A stretch of 64,000 nucleotides of DNA from Dyella sp. BiH032 (GTDB lineage Bacteria; Pseudomonadota; Gammaproteobacteria; Xanthomonadales; Rhodanobacteraceae), in assembly GCF_031954525.1 (NCBI RefSeq), contig NZ_CP134867.1:992001-1056000 (forward strand), given 5' to 3'. A program made the translations under genes and the position numbers. Shown piece after piece: positions 33,613 through 42,161 of this stretch; positions within the stretch are counted from its first letter, which is position 1; every line of letters begins with the position of its first letter. The notes under the pieces were generated by a model. That model did no database searches, had not been told where the DNA came from, and was given only the letters and a program-made list of their open reading frames with translations.

Positions 33613-35778
33613 ATGTCCGCGGCTACGCATCCCGAGCCCGTGGATACGTCCTCGTTGCCGCCCTACGTGCTCGCGCTCAAGGAGCGCGTGGCCTACCTGC
33701 CCGAAGACCAGGTGATGCGCGTATTGCGCGCCTACGAGGTCGGTGCGCAGGCGCACGAGGGGCAGGCCCGCAAAAGCGGTGAACCGTACATCACCCACCC
33801 GGTCGCCGTGGCAGGCATCCTGGCCGAGCTGGGCCTGGACGCCGAAACCATCATCGCTGCGATCCTGCACGACACGCTGGAAGACACGGCTCTCAGCCGC
33901 GCCGAACTGGCCGGCGAGTTCGGCGATACCGTGGCCGATCTGGTCGACGGCGTCACCAAGCTGGACAAGATGCGGTTCCGCAGCCGCCAAGAGGCAGACG
34001 CGGAGAGCTTCCGGAAGATGCTGCTGGCGATGGCGCGCGACTTGCGCGTCATCCTGATCAAGCTCGCAGACCGGCTGCACAACATGCGCACGCTCGGCGC
34101 GAAAGATGCCGAATCGCGCCGTCGCATCGCGCGCGAAACCCTGGAAATCTATGCGCCCATCGCCCAGCGCCTGGGCATGAACAAGTTCAAGGCCGAGCTG
34201 CAGGACCTGGGTTTCAAAGCGCTTTACCCCGATCGCTACCGCGTGATCAGCGACCGCATTCGCGCCGCGCTGGGCAATCGACGCGAGGCCATGGGTAAGA
34301 TCGAAGCCGCGCTCTCGGCACGGTTGACCGGCGAGCATCTGACCTCGCGCGTGATCGGCCGCATCAAGTCGCCGTGGAGCATCTATTCGAAGATGCGCAA
34401 TGAGCACAAGAGCTTTGCGCAGCTCATGGATGTCTACGGTTTTCGTGTAGTCGTCGACAGTGCGATGAGCTGCTACATGGCGCTCGGCTCGGTGCATTCG
34501 CTGTACAAGCCGGTTGATCGGCGGTTCAAGGATTTCATCGCGATTCCCAAGGCCAACGGCTATCAGTCGTTGCACACCGTGCTGCTCGGTCCGTTCGGCG
34601 CACCGATCGAAGTGCAAATCCGCACGGCGGAGATGGATTCCGTCGCCGAGCGCGGTGTCGCGGCGCACTGGGCTTACAAGACGGATAGTGGGCCGGCCAA
34701 CAGCGCTCAGGCGCGTGCGCGCGAGTGGCTGTCGTCGCTGGCGGACAGCCAGGCGAATACCTCCTCGTCGTCCGAATTCATCGAGAACGTCAAGATCGAT
34801 CTCTTTCCCGACGAGGTCTATCTGTTCACGCCGCGCGGAGACATCCTCTCCTTGCCGCGCAATGCTACGGCGCTGGACTTCGCGTACGCCGTGCATACAG
34901 ATGTCGGCGACCACGCCGTCGCCGCGCGCGTCGACAAGAAACTGCTTCCGCTGCGCACGCGGCTAGAGTCGGGGCAACTGGTAGAGATCATCACTGCGCC
35001 GTCCGCGGTGCCCAATCCGGCATGGCTGGAGTCGGTGGTCACGGGCAAGGCGCGTACCGCGATCCGTCAGTACCTCAAGCATCTGCAGCATGAGGATGCG
35101 GTGGATTTCGGACACCGCATGCTCGACCGCGCGCTCGACGCACAAGGTTCGAGCCTCGACGCTATCCCCGCCGCCGTACTGGACCGCTTCCTCGAAGCGT
35201 CCAAGCTCAAGCGGCTGGAGGAGCTGCTCGCCGACATCGCGCTGGGTAATCGCATGCCCGACGTGGTGGCGGGTCAGCTGCTCGTCGCGCGCGGCAAGCA
35301 GAAGGGTGCGGCTGCGCCGACGCAGCACGCCGTCGAGAAGATCCGCATCACCGGTGCCGAGCGCGGCGTCCTGAGTTTCGGCAACTGCTGCCACCCGCTG
35401 CCGGGGGACGAGATCATCGGCTACCTATCCACCGGCAAGGGTATCGTCGTCCACCGGATCGAATGCCCCAACGTGATGGAGCTGCGCAAGTCGCCCGAGC
35501 GCTGCGTCGCCATCGAATGGGACCGGGACGTCCAGGGAGACTATCGTGCCGAGCTGCGCATCGAGGTCATCAATCGGCCCGGCGTGCTGGCCACGGTGGC
35601 GGCGGCGATCGCCGCCGCGAATTCGAACATCGAGAACGTCGAGTACGTGGAGCGCGACAGTGCCGCCGCGACCTTGCTGTTCGCGCTCGAAGTGAAGAAC
35701 CGCAAGCATCTGGCGGACGTCATCCGACGTGTGCGGCGCACCGGCGTCGTCAGCGGCGCGTACAGGTATCCGCTGTAA
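33613..35778 (+). CDS. spoT: Bifunctional (p)ppGpp synthetase/hydrolase
   Basis: Controls the alarmone (p)ppGpp. The 721-residue protein has an N-terminal HD hydrolase domain with the metal-binding HDTLED motif at residues 86-91, a RelA/SpoT synthetase domain (RIKSPWSIYSKM near residue 250, then EVQIRTAEMDSVAERGVAAHW), a TGS domain (VYLFTPRGDILSLP), a conserved GNCCHPLPGDEI zinc-type segment and a C-terminal ACT domain. Both catalytic cores look intact, so it is a long bifunctional enzyme. It is followed by ridA and recG, the usual spoT-recG neighbourhood. Confidence 0.96.
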   Translation: MSAATHPEPVDTSSLPPYVLALKERVAYLPEDQVMRVLRAYEVGAQAHEGQARKSGEPYITHPVAVAGILAELGLDAETIIAAILHDTLEDTALSRAELAGEFGDTVADLVDGVTKLDKMRFRSRQEADAESFRKMLLAMARDLRVILIKLADRLHNMRTLGAKDAESRRRIARETLEIYAPIAQRLGMNKFKAELQDLGFKALYPDRYRVISDRIRAALGNRREAMGKIEAALSARLTGEHLTSRVIGRIKSPWSIYSKMRNEHKSFAQLMDVYGFRVVVDSAMSCYMALGSVHSLYKPVDRRFKDFIAIPKANGYQSLHTVLLGPFGAPIEVQIRTAEMDSVAERGVAAHWAYKTDSGPANSAQARAREWLSSLADSQANTSSSSEFIENVKIDLFPDEVYLFTPRGDILSLPRNATALDFAYAVHTDVGDHAVAARVDKKLLPLRTRLESGQLVEIITAPSAVPNPAWLESVVTGKARTAIRQYLKHLQHEDAVDFGHRMLDRALDAQGSSLDAIPAAVLDRFLEASKLKRLEELLADIALGNRMPDVVAGQLLVARGKQKGAAAPTQHAVEKIRITGAERGVLSFGNCCHPLPGDEIIGYLSTGKGIVVHRIECPNVMELRKSPERCVAIEWDRDVQGDYRAELRIEVINRPGVLATVAAAIAAANSNIENVEYVERDSAAATLLFALEVKNRKHLADVIRRVRRTGVVSGAYRYPL

Positions 35779-35849
35779 GGCCGCCACTCTTTCCGTTTCC
35801 GCGTCGGCGCTCCTAAACTTCGGACTTTCCCCGCTCCGAGGTCCGCGCG

Positions 35850-36233
35850 ATGTCCCGCAGCATCATTTCCACCGACAAGGCCCCCGCCGCGATCGGCCCG
35901 TATTCGCAGGCCGTCCGGGCCGGCAACACCGTGTACTTCTCCGGACAGATTCCGCTGAATCCCGCCACCGGCGAACTCGTGCAGGGCAACATCGACCTGC
36001 AGACCCGCCGGGTCTTCGACAACCTCAAGGCAGTGGCCGAGGCGGCTGGCGGCGCGCTCTCGGATGTCGTCCGCGTGGGCATCTACGTCACGGATCTGGC
36101 GAATTTCGCCGCGGTCAATGCAGTGATGGCCGAGTACTTCGCGACGCCGTATCCCGCACGCTCGACGATCCAGGTATCAGCCCTGCCGAAAGGCGCTGAA
36201 GTGGAGGTCGACGCCGTGATGGTTCTGGGCTGA
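35850..36233 (+). CDS. ridA: RidA family reactive intermediate deaminase
   Basis: A 127-residue trimeric deaminase that hydrolyses 2-aminoacrylate and related imines. Typical features are [21 protein letters not shown] at the N-terminus, [14 protein letters not shown] and the catalytic-arginine region [24 protein letters not shown] 35850 is 72 bp after spoT. It lies between spoT and recG on the same strand, and the gap to recG is 82 bp. Confidence 0.95.
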   Translation: MSRSIISTDKAPAAIGPYSQAVRAGNTVYFSGQIPLNPATGELVQGNIDLQTRRVFDNLKAVAEAAGGALSDVVRVGIYVTDLANFAAVNAVMAEYFATPYPARSTIQVSALPKGAEVEVDAVMVLG

Positions 36234-36315
36234 CCCCTGCGGGGGGCGTTCGCCGACGCCGCCCGTGGGCGCGCGCCGCTACGTCTCCAGGACAGGCTCG
36301 GATAGGCTTGCCGCG

Positions 36316-38430
36316 ATGCCTGCCTCGCCCACTTCCTCCGCCATCGACATGCCGCCCGATCCCGGCCTCGCGCCGGTATCGACGTTGCCCGGCGTCGGTC
36401 CGGCCCTCGCCGAGGCGCTCGCGCGGCTGGGGCTGGAGCGCGTGCAGGACCTGTGGTTCCACCTGCCGCTCCGCTACGAGGACCGTACCCGGATCGAGGC
36501 CATCGCCGACCTGCGGGTCGGCGAGCGCGCCCAGGTCGAGGGCGTAGTGGAAGCGGTGGAGCGGGGGTTTCGCTATCGGCCGCAACTGAAGGTCGCCATC
36601 AGCGATGCATCGGCGCAGACCTTGGTATTGCGCTTCTTCCATTTCCACCGCGCTCAGGCCGAGCAGCTCAAGCCCGGCGTGCGCCTGTTGGTCTACGGCG
36701 AGGCACGCCATGGCGCGCAGGGCATGGAAATGGTGCATCCGCAGTACCAGCGCTTACTGGATGATGTTCCACCGGCGATGGAGGATCGCCTGACCCCGGT
36801 TTATCCGACCACGGAAGGGCTGGGGCCCAAGCGCCTCGCCGGTGTCATCGCAAAGGCGCTGGCGGTGCTTCCGCCTGATCACCAGCTGGAGCTGATTCCT
36901 CCGGAGCTTGGAGCGGCGCATGGTTTGACCTCGTTGCGAGAGGCCTTGCTCTATGTGCACCGGCCGCCACCCGACGCGCATCTCGGGCAGCTGACGCTGG
37001 GGCGGCATCCGGCCCAGCAGCGCCTGGCCTTCGAAGAGCTGCTCACCCAGCATCTGAGCCTCAAGCGTATGCGCGCCGCGGTGAAACGGCGGCGGGCTCC
37101 CATGCTGGGCGGAGACGGCGCGCTGCGCCAGCGTCTGCTCGACAGCCTGCCATTCGCGCTCACTGGCGCGCAGCGCCGCGTGTCCGACGACGTGGCAGCG
37201 GACCTGGCCAAGAAGCACCCCATGCTCAGGCTGGTGCAGGGCGACGTCGGCAGTGGCAAGACGGTCGTCGCCGCGCTCGCTGCGCTGGCTGCCGTGGAGT
37301 CGGGCCGGCAAGTCGCGCTGATGGCGCCGACAGAGCTGCTGGCTGAACAGCATTTGCGTAGTTTCCGGCACTGGCTGCAACCGCTCGGCGTGGAAGTCGA
37401 ATGGCTTGCGGGGAAGGTCACCGGCAAGGCCCGCCAGCGCGCGCTGGAGCGCGTTGCCGCTGGCGCGCCCGTGGTGATCGGCACCCACGCATTGATGCAG
37501 GAAGGGGTCGACTTCGCGCGACTCGGGTTGGTGATCGTCGACGAGCAGCACCGCTTCGGCGTGCAGCAGCGCCTGTCGCTCCGCGACAAAGGCCTGGAGG
37601 GCGACCAGGTTCCCCATCAGCTGGTACTTACTGCCACACCGATCCCGCGGACGCTGGCGATGAGCGCCTACGCCGATCTCGATGTGTCTTCCATCGACGA
37701 ATTGCCGCCAGGGCGTACGCCGGTGCAGACCATCGCGATTTCCAATGCGCGCCGGGCCGAAGTGATCGAGCGCATCCACTCGGCCTGCCTCGAGGGACGG
37801 CAGGTCTACTGGGTATGCACGCTGATCGAAGAAACGGAGCAGTTGCGCGCGCAGGCGGCCGAAGTGGCCTACGCCGAGCTCTCCGGCGCGTTGCGGGACT
37901 GCCATGTGGGCCTGATCCATGGGCGCATGAAGCCCAAGGAGAAGCAGGCGGTGATGGATGCCTTCAAGCAGGGCGAACTGGCCGTACTGGTGGCGACCAC
38001 AGTGATCGAGGTGGGCGTCGACGTACCCAATGCGAGCCTGATGGTGATCGAGAACAGCGAGCGTCTCGGCCTTGCGCAGCTGCACCAGCTGCGCGGGCGC
38101 GTGGGGCGCGGGGCAGTGGCCTCCAACTGCGTGCTGCTCTATCAGCCGCCGCTGGGGACCCTGGCCAGGGAGCGGTTGCAGGTGATGCGCGACACCAACG
38201 ACGGTTTCCGTATCGCGGAGAAGGACCTGGAACTGCGCGGCCCGGGCGAGGTGCTTGGCACGCGGCAGACCGGCCAGCTCAGCTTTCGCATCGCGGACCT
38301 CTCGCGCGACGCGCATTTGCTGCCGGCCGTCCAGGCCGTGGGCACGGCCATGCTGCGCGACCACGCCGGGCAGGCGGAGCGGCTGATCGAGCGGTGGATC
38401 GGTGGCGCTGCGCGTTATGTGCACGCATGA
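36316..38430 (+). CDS. recG: ATP-dependent DNA helicase RecG
   Basis: Branch-migration helicase acting on stalled forks and Holliday junctions. The 704-residue protein has the wedge/OB domain (residues 55-170, FHLPLRYEDRT), Walker A GDVGSGKT near residue 315, the DEQH box VIVDEQHRFGVQQR and the RecG C-terminal ARGxxG motif RGRVGRGAVASNC. ATG 36316 is chosen; a further in-frame ATG lies at 36349 and the frame continues upstream without support. It closes the rpoZ-spoT-ridA-recG block. Confidence 0.96.
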   Translation: MPASPTSSAIDMPPDPGLAPVSTLPGVGPALAEALARLGLERVQDLWFHLPLRYEDRTRIEAIADLRVGERAQVEGVVEAVERGFRYRPQLKVAISDASAQTLVLRFFHFHRAQAEQLKPGVRLLVYGEARHGAQGMEMVHPQYQRLLDDVPPAMEDRLTPVYPTTEGLGPKRLAGVIAKALAVLPPDHQLELIPPELGAAHGLTSLREALLYVHRPPPDAHLGQLTLGRHPAQQRLAFEELLTQHLSLKRMRAAVKRRRAPMLGGDGALRQRLLDSLPFALTGAQRRVSDDVAADLAKKHPMLRLVQGDVGSGKTVVAALAALAAVESGRQVALMAPTELLAEQHLRSFRHWLQPLGVEVEWLAGKVTGKARQRALERVAAGAPVVIGTHALMQEGVDFARLGLVIVDEQHRFGVQQRLSLRDKGLEGDQVPHQLVLTATPIPRTLAMSAYADLDVSSIDELPPGRTPVQTIAISNARRAEVIERIHSACLEGRQVYWVCTLIEETEQLRAQAAEVAYAELSGALRDCHVGLIHGRMKPKEKQAVMDAFKQGELAVLVATTVIEVGVDVPNASLMVIENSERLGLAQLHQLRGRVGRGAVASNCVLLYQPPLGTLARERLQVMRDTNDGFRIAEKDLELRGPGEVLGTRQTGQLSFRIADLSRDAHLLPAVQAVGTAMLRDHAGQAERLIERWIGGAARYVHA

Positions 38431-38508
38431 ACGGATGAGGGCCGGCCTCGCCAGTTCCCCATGTCCCATTCCCCGGCTTAAGCTAACCGGCTCATCCAGG
38501 GAAAGCCC

Positions 38509-39441
38509 ATGACCAAGCCCCAGCTCCTGATCGATACCGACCCCGGCGTGGACGATGCACTCGCCATTCTGATGGCGCATGCACACGCCGACATCGTGGG
38601 TTTGAGCGTCGCCGCCGGCAACGTCGGCCTGGGGCACACGGTGCGCAACGCGCGCACGCTGGTGGATCTGATGGGCGGCAGTGTGCCGGTCTTTGCAGGC
38701 TGCCCGACTCCGCTGGTGCGCGGTCCGGAGGAGGATGCCGCCTTCGTGCACGGAAGCGATGGCTTGGGGGATGTGGGCTTTGCGGAACCCGTCGCCACGG
38801 CGGAGACGGAGCAGGCCGCACTGGCCTTGTTGCGCCTGACGCGCGAGCGGCCCGGCGAGCTGACCCTGGTGGCCCTGGCGCCGCTCACCAATGTGGCGCT
38901 CGCGCTGCGGCTGGATCCGACCTTGCCCCAGCGGGTGAAGCGCCTGGTGGTCATGGGGGGTGCGGTGACCGGGTTGGGCAACACCGGCAAAGTCCCGGCC
39001 GAGTTCAATATTGGGTTCGACCCCGAAGCCGCGCACGTGGTCTTCGAGGCCTTCCCTCATTTCGACCTCGTCGATTGGGAGGCCACGCTGCGCCACGCTT
39101 TCGAGGAAGACGCCTTTGACGGTTGGTTGGCGGCCGGCGACCGGAGAGCCGAGTTCTTCGGCCAGGTCTTCCGTACCGCGCGGGCCTTCAATGCCACCAG
39201 CAAGCGCCGCGGCATCATCGCCGCGGATGCGTTGGCCATGGCGGTGGCGATCGATCCGAGCATCGTCACCCGCAGTGAAGAACGGCACGTGGCGGTGGAG
39301 CTGGATGGCAGGCTGACCCGCGGCGCCACGGTCGTGGACTGGGCCGGCCGGCTCGGTCACCCGGCCAATGCGCGCATCGTGCTGGAGGTAGATCAGGCGA
39401 GGTTCGCGGTCATGGTGAGACGAGCCCTCGGGGCTGCCTGA
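38509..39441 (+). CDS. Nucleoside hydrolase (inosine-uridine preferring family)
   Basis: A 310-residue N-ribohydrolase that splits purine or pyrimidine nucleosides into base and ribose. The calcium-binding [12 protein letters not shown] motif is at residues 9-20, the central VVMGGAV and [12 protein letters not shown] segments hold the ribose-binding residues, and the [13 protein letters not shown] segment near the C-terminus is conserved. The substrate range (RihA, RihB or RihC type) cannot be read from sequence. ATG 38509 has no strong SD. It is monocistronic, 78 bp after recG. Confidence 0.9.
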   Translation: MTKPQLLIDTDPGVDDALAILMAHAHADIVGLSVAAGNVGLGHTVRNARTLVDLMGGSVPVFAGCPTPLVRGPEEDAAFVHGSDGLGDVGFAEPVATAETEQAALALLRLTRERPGELTLVALAPLTNVALALRLDPTLPQRVKRLVVMGGAVTGLGNTGKVPAEFNIGFDPEAAHVVFEAFPHFDLVDWEATLRHAFEEDAFDGWLAAGDRRAEFFGQVFRTARAFNATSKRRGIIAADALAMAVAIDPSIVTRSEERHVAVELDGRLTRGATVVDWAGRLGHPANARIVLEVDQARFAVMVRRALGAA

Positions 39442-39470
39442 AGAGCCAGGCGGGCAAGTGGCTGAACTAC

Positions 39471-39500
39471 TTGCCTTTGGCTCCGATGGCTCGTTATAAT
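39471..39500 (+). promoter_or_regulatory. Promoter of rpmE2
   Basis: TTGCCT at 39471-39476 and a consensus TATAAT at 39495-39500 with an 18-bp spacer, 33 bp before the start codon. I see no obvious Zur palindrome. Confidence 0.7.
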
Positions 39501-39533
39501 GCCGCTCTTTTCACCCACCGCTTTGAGTCCGTC

Positions 39534-39779
39534 ATGAAGCCCGATATCCATCCGAACTACCGCCCGGTGGTGTTTCAGGACCTTTCGTCCGACTTCGCGT
39601 TCCTGACGCGCTCGACGATCGCCTCCAAGGAAACCGTCAAGTGGGAAGACGGCAACGAGTACCCGCTGATCAAGGTGGATATCTCCAGCCACTCGCACCC
39701 GTTCTACACCGGCAAGCAGAAGACCATCGAAACGGGCGGCCGCGTGGACAAGTTCCGCCGTCGCTACGCGCAGAAGTAA
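39534..39779 (+). CDS. rpmE2: Type B 50S ribosomal protein L31
   Basis: An 81-residue L31 of the zinc-independent type. It begins [17 protein letters not shown] and lacks the CxxC zinc motif of the type A protein; the rest has [21 protein letters not shown] as expected. In bacteria with both forms this version is induced under zinc limitation, but many xanthomonads keep only it. ATG 39534 is supported by the conserved N-terminus and promoter spacing. It is monocistronic with its own terminator. Confidence 0.96.
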   Translation: MKPDIHPNYRPVVFQDLSSDFAFLTRSTIASKETVKWEDGNEYPLIKVDISSHSHPFYTGKQKTIETGGRVDKFRRRYAQK

Positions 39780-39825
39780 TCGCGCGAACCGCGGTTCTTT
39801 CGCGGCACAGTTTGGTTTCGCAGCG

Positions 39826-39857
39826 TGGGGCGAGCGCAAGCTCGCCCCAAGTTTTTT
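39826..39857 (+). terminator. Terminator of rpmE2
   Basis: A 10-bp stem (39826-39835 with 39840-39849) with a GCAA loop followed by AGTTTTTT. Confidence 0.92.
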
Positions 39858-39904
39858 CGTGCCCGCCATCCGACCATTCGGTAAGGGATGTTCAACGGGT
39901 GATG

Positions 39905-39913
39905 TGCGATAAT
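39905..39913 (+). promoter_or_regulatory. Candidate extended -10 promoter of gltA
   Basis: TG-C-GATAAT at 39905-39913 resembles an extended -10 element about 100 bp before gltA. No good -35 is found at normal spacing. Confidence 0.4.
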
Positions 39914-40014
39914 GGCGGGCGTTGCATCGCGACTTCCCCAGCGCGGTGTATCTATTCCCCCGCCATGGGCACCGTCCAGAGTGACCGGCGGCGACATTTG
40001 CGAAGGAGGTTTCC

Positions 40015-41310
40015 GTGTCCGATACCAAGACCGTCAAGTTGGTGGATGAGCCGAACAAACGCAGCAGCGAGCTGCCCCTGTTGAGCGGCACGCTCGGTCC
40101 GGCCTGCGTCGACATCGGCACGCTGTACAAGGACACCGGTTACTTCACCTACGACCCCGGCTACGGCAGCACCGCCAGCACGAAGAGCGCCATCACCTAC
40201 ATCGACGGCGACCAGGGCGTCCTGCTTTATCGCGGTTACCCGATCGAGCAACTGGCCGAAAAGTCGAGCTTCCTCGAGACGGCCTACCTGCTGCTCAATG
40301 GCGAACTGCCCAGCAAGGACCAGTTCGTCAAGTTCGAAGACCAGATCACGCATCACACGATGATGCACGAGTCCCTGAAGGACTTCTTCAAGGGCTTCCA
40401 TCACGACGCGCACCCCATGGCCATGCTGGCCGCCTCGGTGGCGTCGCTGTCCGCGTTCTATCACGACGACATCGACGTCGATAACGCCGAAGACCGCAAG
40501 CTGGCGGCGATCCGCCTCATCGCGAAGATGCCGACCATCGCGGCGGCTTGCTTCCGCTACTCGATCGGCTGGCCGTTCCGCTATCCGCGCAACAATCTCG
40601 AGTACGTCGACCGCTTCCTGCACATGATGTTCGAGGTGCCGAGCGAGCCGTTGACGCTGAGCCCGGTGGCCGCCAAGGCCCTGGACCTGCTCTTCATCCT
40701 GCACGCCGATCACGAACAGAACGCCTCGACGTCGACCGTTCGCCTCGTCGGCTCGACGGGTGCCAATCCGTACGCTTCCATCGCCGCGGGCATCACCGCC
40801 CTGTGGGGTCCGGCGCACGGCGGGGCCAACGAGGCCGTGCTGAAGATGCTCGAAGAGATCGGTTCTGCCGACAAGGTCGAGACGGCCGTCAAGCGCGCGA
40901 AGGACAAGAACGACAACTTCCGCCTGATGGGCTTCGGCCATCGCGTCTACAAGAACTTCGATCCGCGCGCCAAGATCATCCGCGAGATGACCCACAAGGT
41001 GCTCGGCGAGCTGGGCGTCAACGACCCGCTGCTGGAAGTGGCGATGAAGCTGGAAGAGGCGGCGCTGAAGGATGATTACTTCGTCGAGCGCAAGCTGTAT
41101 CCGAACGTCGACTTCTATTCGGGCATCATCTACAAGGCCCTGAACATCCCCACCGAGATGTTCACCGTGATGTTCGCCATCGCCCGCACCGCCGGCTGGA
41201 TCGCGCACTGGATCGAGCAGCACGAAACGCCCGGCGCGCGCATCGGCCGTCCGCGCCAGATCTACACCGGCGCCAACGTCCGCGATTACGTTCCGGCCGA
41301 CAAGCGCTGA
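40015..41310 (+). CDS. gltA: Citrate synthase
   Basis: Condenses oxaloacetate and acetyl-CoA at the entry of the TCA cycle. The 431-residue protein is the NADH-sensitive type II (hexameric) form. Catalytic regions include the histidine in AHGGANE, the second histidine in [13 protein letters not shown] and the aspartate in [10 protein letters not shown]. The start is GTG 40015, preceded by a strong GAAGGAGGT at 40002-40010. It stands alone with a good terminator; the upstream gap holds the rpmE2 terminator and the candidate promoter. Confidence 0.97.
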   Translation: MSDTKTVKLVDEPNKRSSELPLLSGTLGPACVDIGTLYKDTGYFTYDPGYGSTASTKSAITYIDGDQGVLLYRGYPIEQLAEKSSFLETAYLLLNGELPSKDQFVKFEDQITHHTMMHESLKDFFKGFHHDAHPMAMLAASVASLSAFYHDDIDVDNAEDRKLAAIRLIAKMPTIAAACFRYSIGWPFRYPRNNLEYVDRFLHMMFEVPSEPLTLSPVAAKALDLLFILHADHEQNASTSTVRLVGSTGANPYASIAAGITALWGPAHGGANEAVLKMLEEIGSADKVETAVKRAKDKNDNFRLMGFGHRVYKNFDPRAKIIREMTHKVLGELGVNDPLLEVAMKLEEAALKDDYFVERKLYPNVDFYSGIIYKALNIPTEMFTVMFAIARTAGWIAHWIEQHETPGARIGRPRQIYTGANVRDYVPADKR

Positions 41311-41332
41311 GCCCGTCGTATCCCTGGAACGC

Positions 41333-41366
41333 GAAAACGCCCGGCTTGGCCGGGCGTTTTCTTTTT
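41333..41366 (+). terminator. Terminator of gltA
   Basis: A 13-bp stem, 41333-41345 with 41349-41361, closed by TTG and followed by TTTTT. The A-rich left arm could also serve the minus-strand gene that ends at 41389. Confidence 0.95.
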
Positions 41367-41388
41367 CGTGCTCGGGGATGGAATGCGC

Positions 41389-42060
41389 TCAGCGCAAAGC
41401 GGCGGCCAATTTGCGTTCGAAATCGTCGTCGCCATCTTCGGCGATCAATGTTTCCACGGTGGCCAGCGAAGCGCGCCGCATGGGCTTCTCGTCGACCCGA
41501 TCCAGCGGCGGCTGGCGCAAAGCGTTGGTGGGCAGCACGGTGATGTCGAAGGGCAGCTGATCGGCGGCGAACAGCAGTACCGGATATTCCGCCTGCTCGT
41601 CGCGGCTTATGCGTAGCCGCCGAGTCTGGGTTTCCACCGGAACGCCGCGCTCGCGGAGGAAGAGCATGACCGCCTCGGGATCGTCGCTGAACACGTGGAG
41701 GCAGACGGCCGAATGGTTATCGGCGGTGCCTTCGAGCACGGCACCGACCAGGCGCGGCTCGAAGGCCTCCAGGAAGCGCATCGCCTCCGCCGCGGCCTCC
41801 CGGCGCTCCTTCAGCAATTGCGGCTGACTGTGGGCATGGAAGATGCGCTGGTGCTCGCGCAGCGCTTCCTCGATTTCGTTATTGCGGGGCAATGCCTGCG
41901 TATCGAAGATGCCGAGCCGTTCGGCGGCCTTCAGCTTGGCATGGTGGTAGTCGCGGATGCCGTGCTCGCTCATGAGGCGGGCGGCCTCCTGGGCGATGCG
42001 AAGGCGGTTGCGCTGGACGCGATCCTGCGCATGGATGCGATGATGCTCGCCTCGAGCCAT
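41389..42060 (-). CDS. Conserved protein of unknown function (nucleotidyltransferase-like annotation in relatives)
   Basis: A 223-residue soluble protein. I recognise a pattern seen in pseudomonads and xanthomonads, with FEPRLVGAVLEGTADNHS near residue 103, a central LHVFSDDPEAV segment and a C-terminal RQPPLDRVDEKPMRRAS motif. Relatives have been annotated as nucleotidyltransferase-like, but no GSxxxxDxD active site is visible, so I give no enzyme name. The N-terminal half is helical and rich in Glu, Arg and His. AGGAGG lies ten bases upstream of ATG 42060. It is 101 bp downstream of the penicillin-binding protein gene on the same strand and could be cotranscribed. Confidence 0.7.
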   Translation of the reverse strand: MARGEHHRIHAQDRVQRNRLRIAQEAARLMSEHGIRDYHHAKLKAAERLGIFDTQALPRNNEIEEALREHQRIFHAHSQPQLLKERREAAAEAMRFLEAFEPRLVGAVLEGTADNHSAVCLHVFSDDPEAVMLFLRERGVPVETQTRRLRISRDEQAEYPVLLFAADQLPFDITVLPTNALRQPPLDRVDEKPMRRASLATVETLIAEDGDDDFERKLAAALR

Positions 42061-42161
42061 GGTCCTGGTCCCTCCTAGGTCGATCGTGCGGACGCTTGCC
42101 GGGAGGTGGGGCCGCCGTGCGGCCCCAGGGCGGGCGATCGAAGCTTGCCCGCCGCTCGTGC

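Noticed and set aside
33298..34914. 538-codon minus-strand open frame opposite rpoZ and spoT
   Set aside because: Antisense shadow of well-supported genes.
36754..39360. Long minus-strand open frame of 868 codons opposite recG and the nucleoside hydrolase gene
   Set aside because: It is antisense to two genes with clear family motifs and has low-complexity His/Gln/Arg-rich content typical of high-G+C shadow frames.
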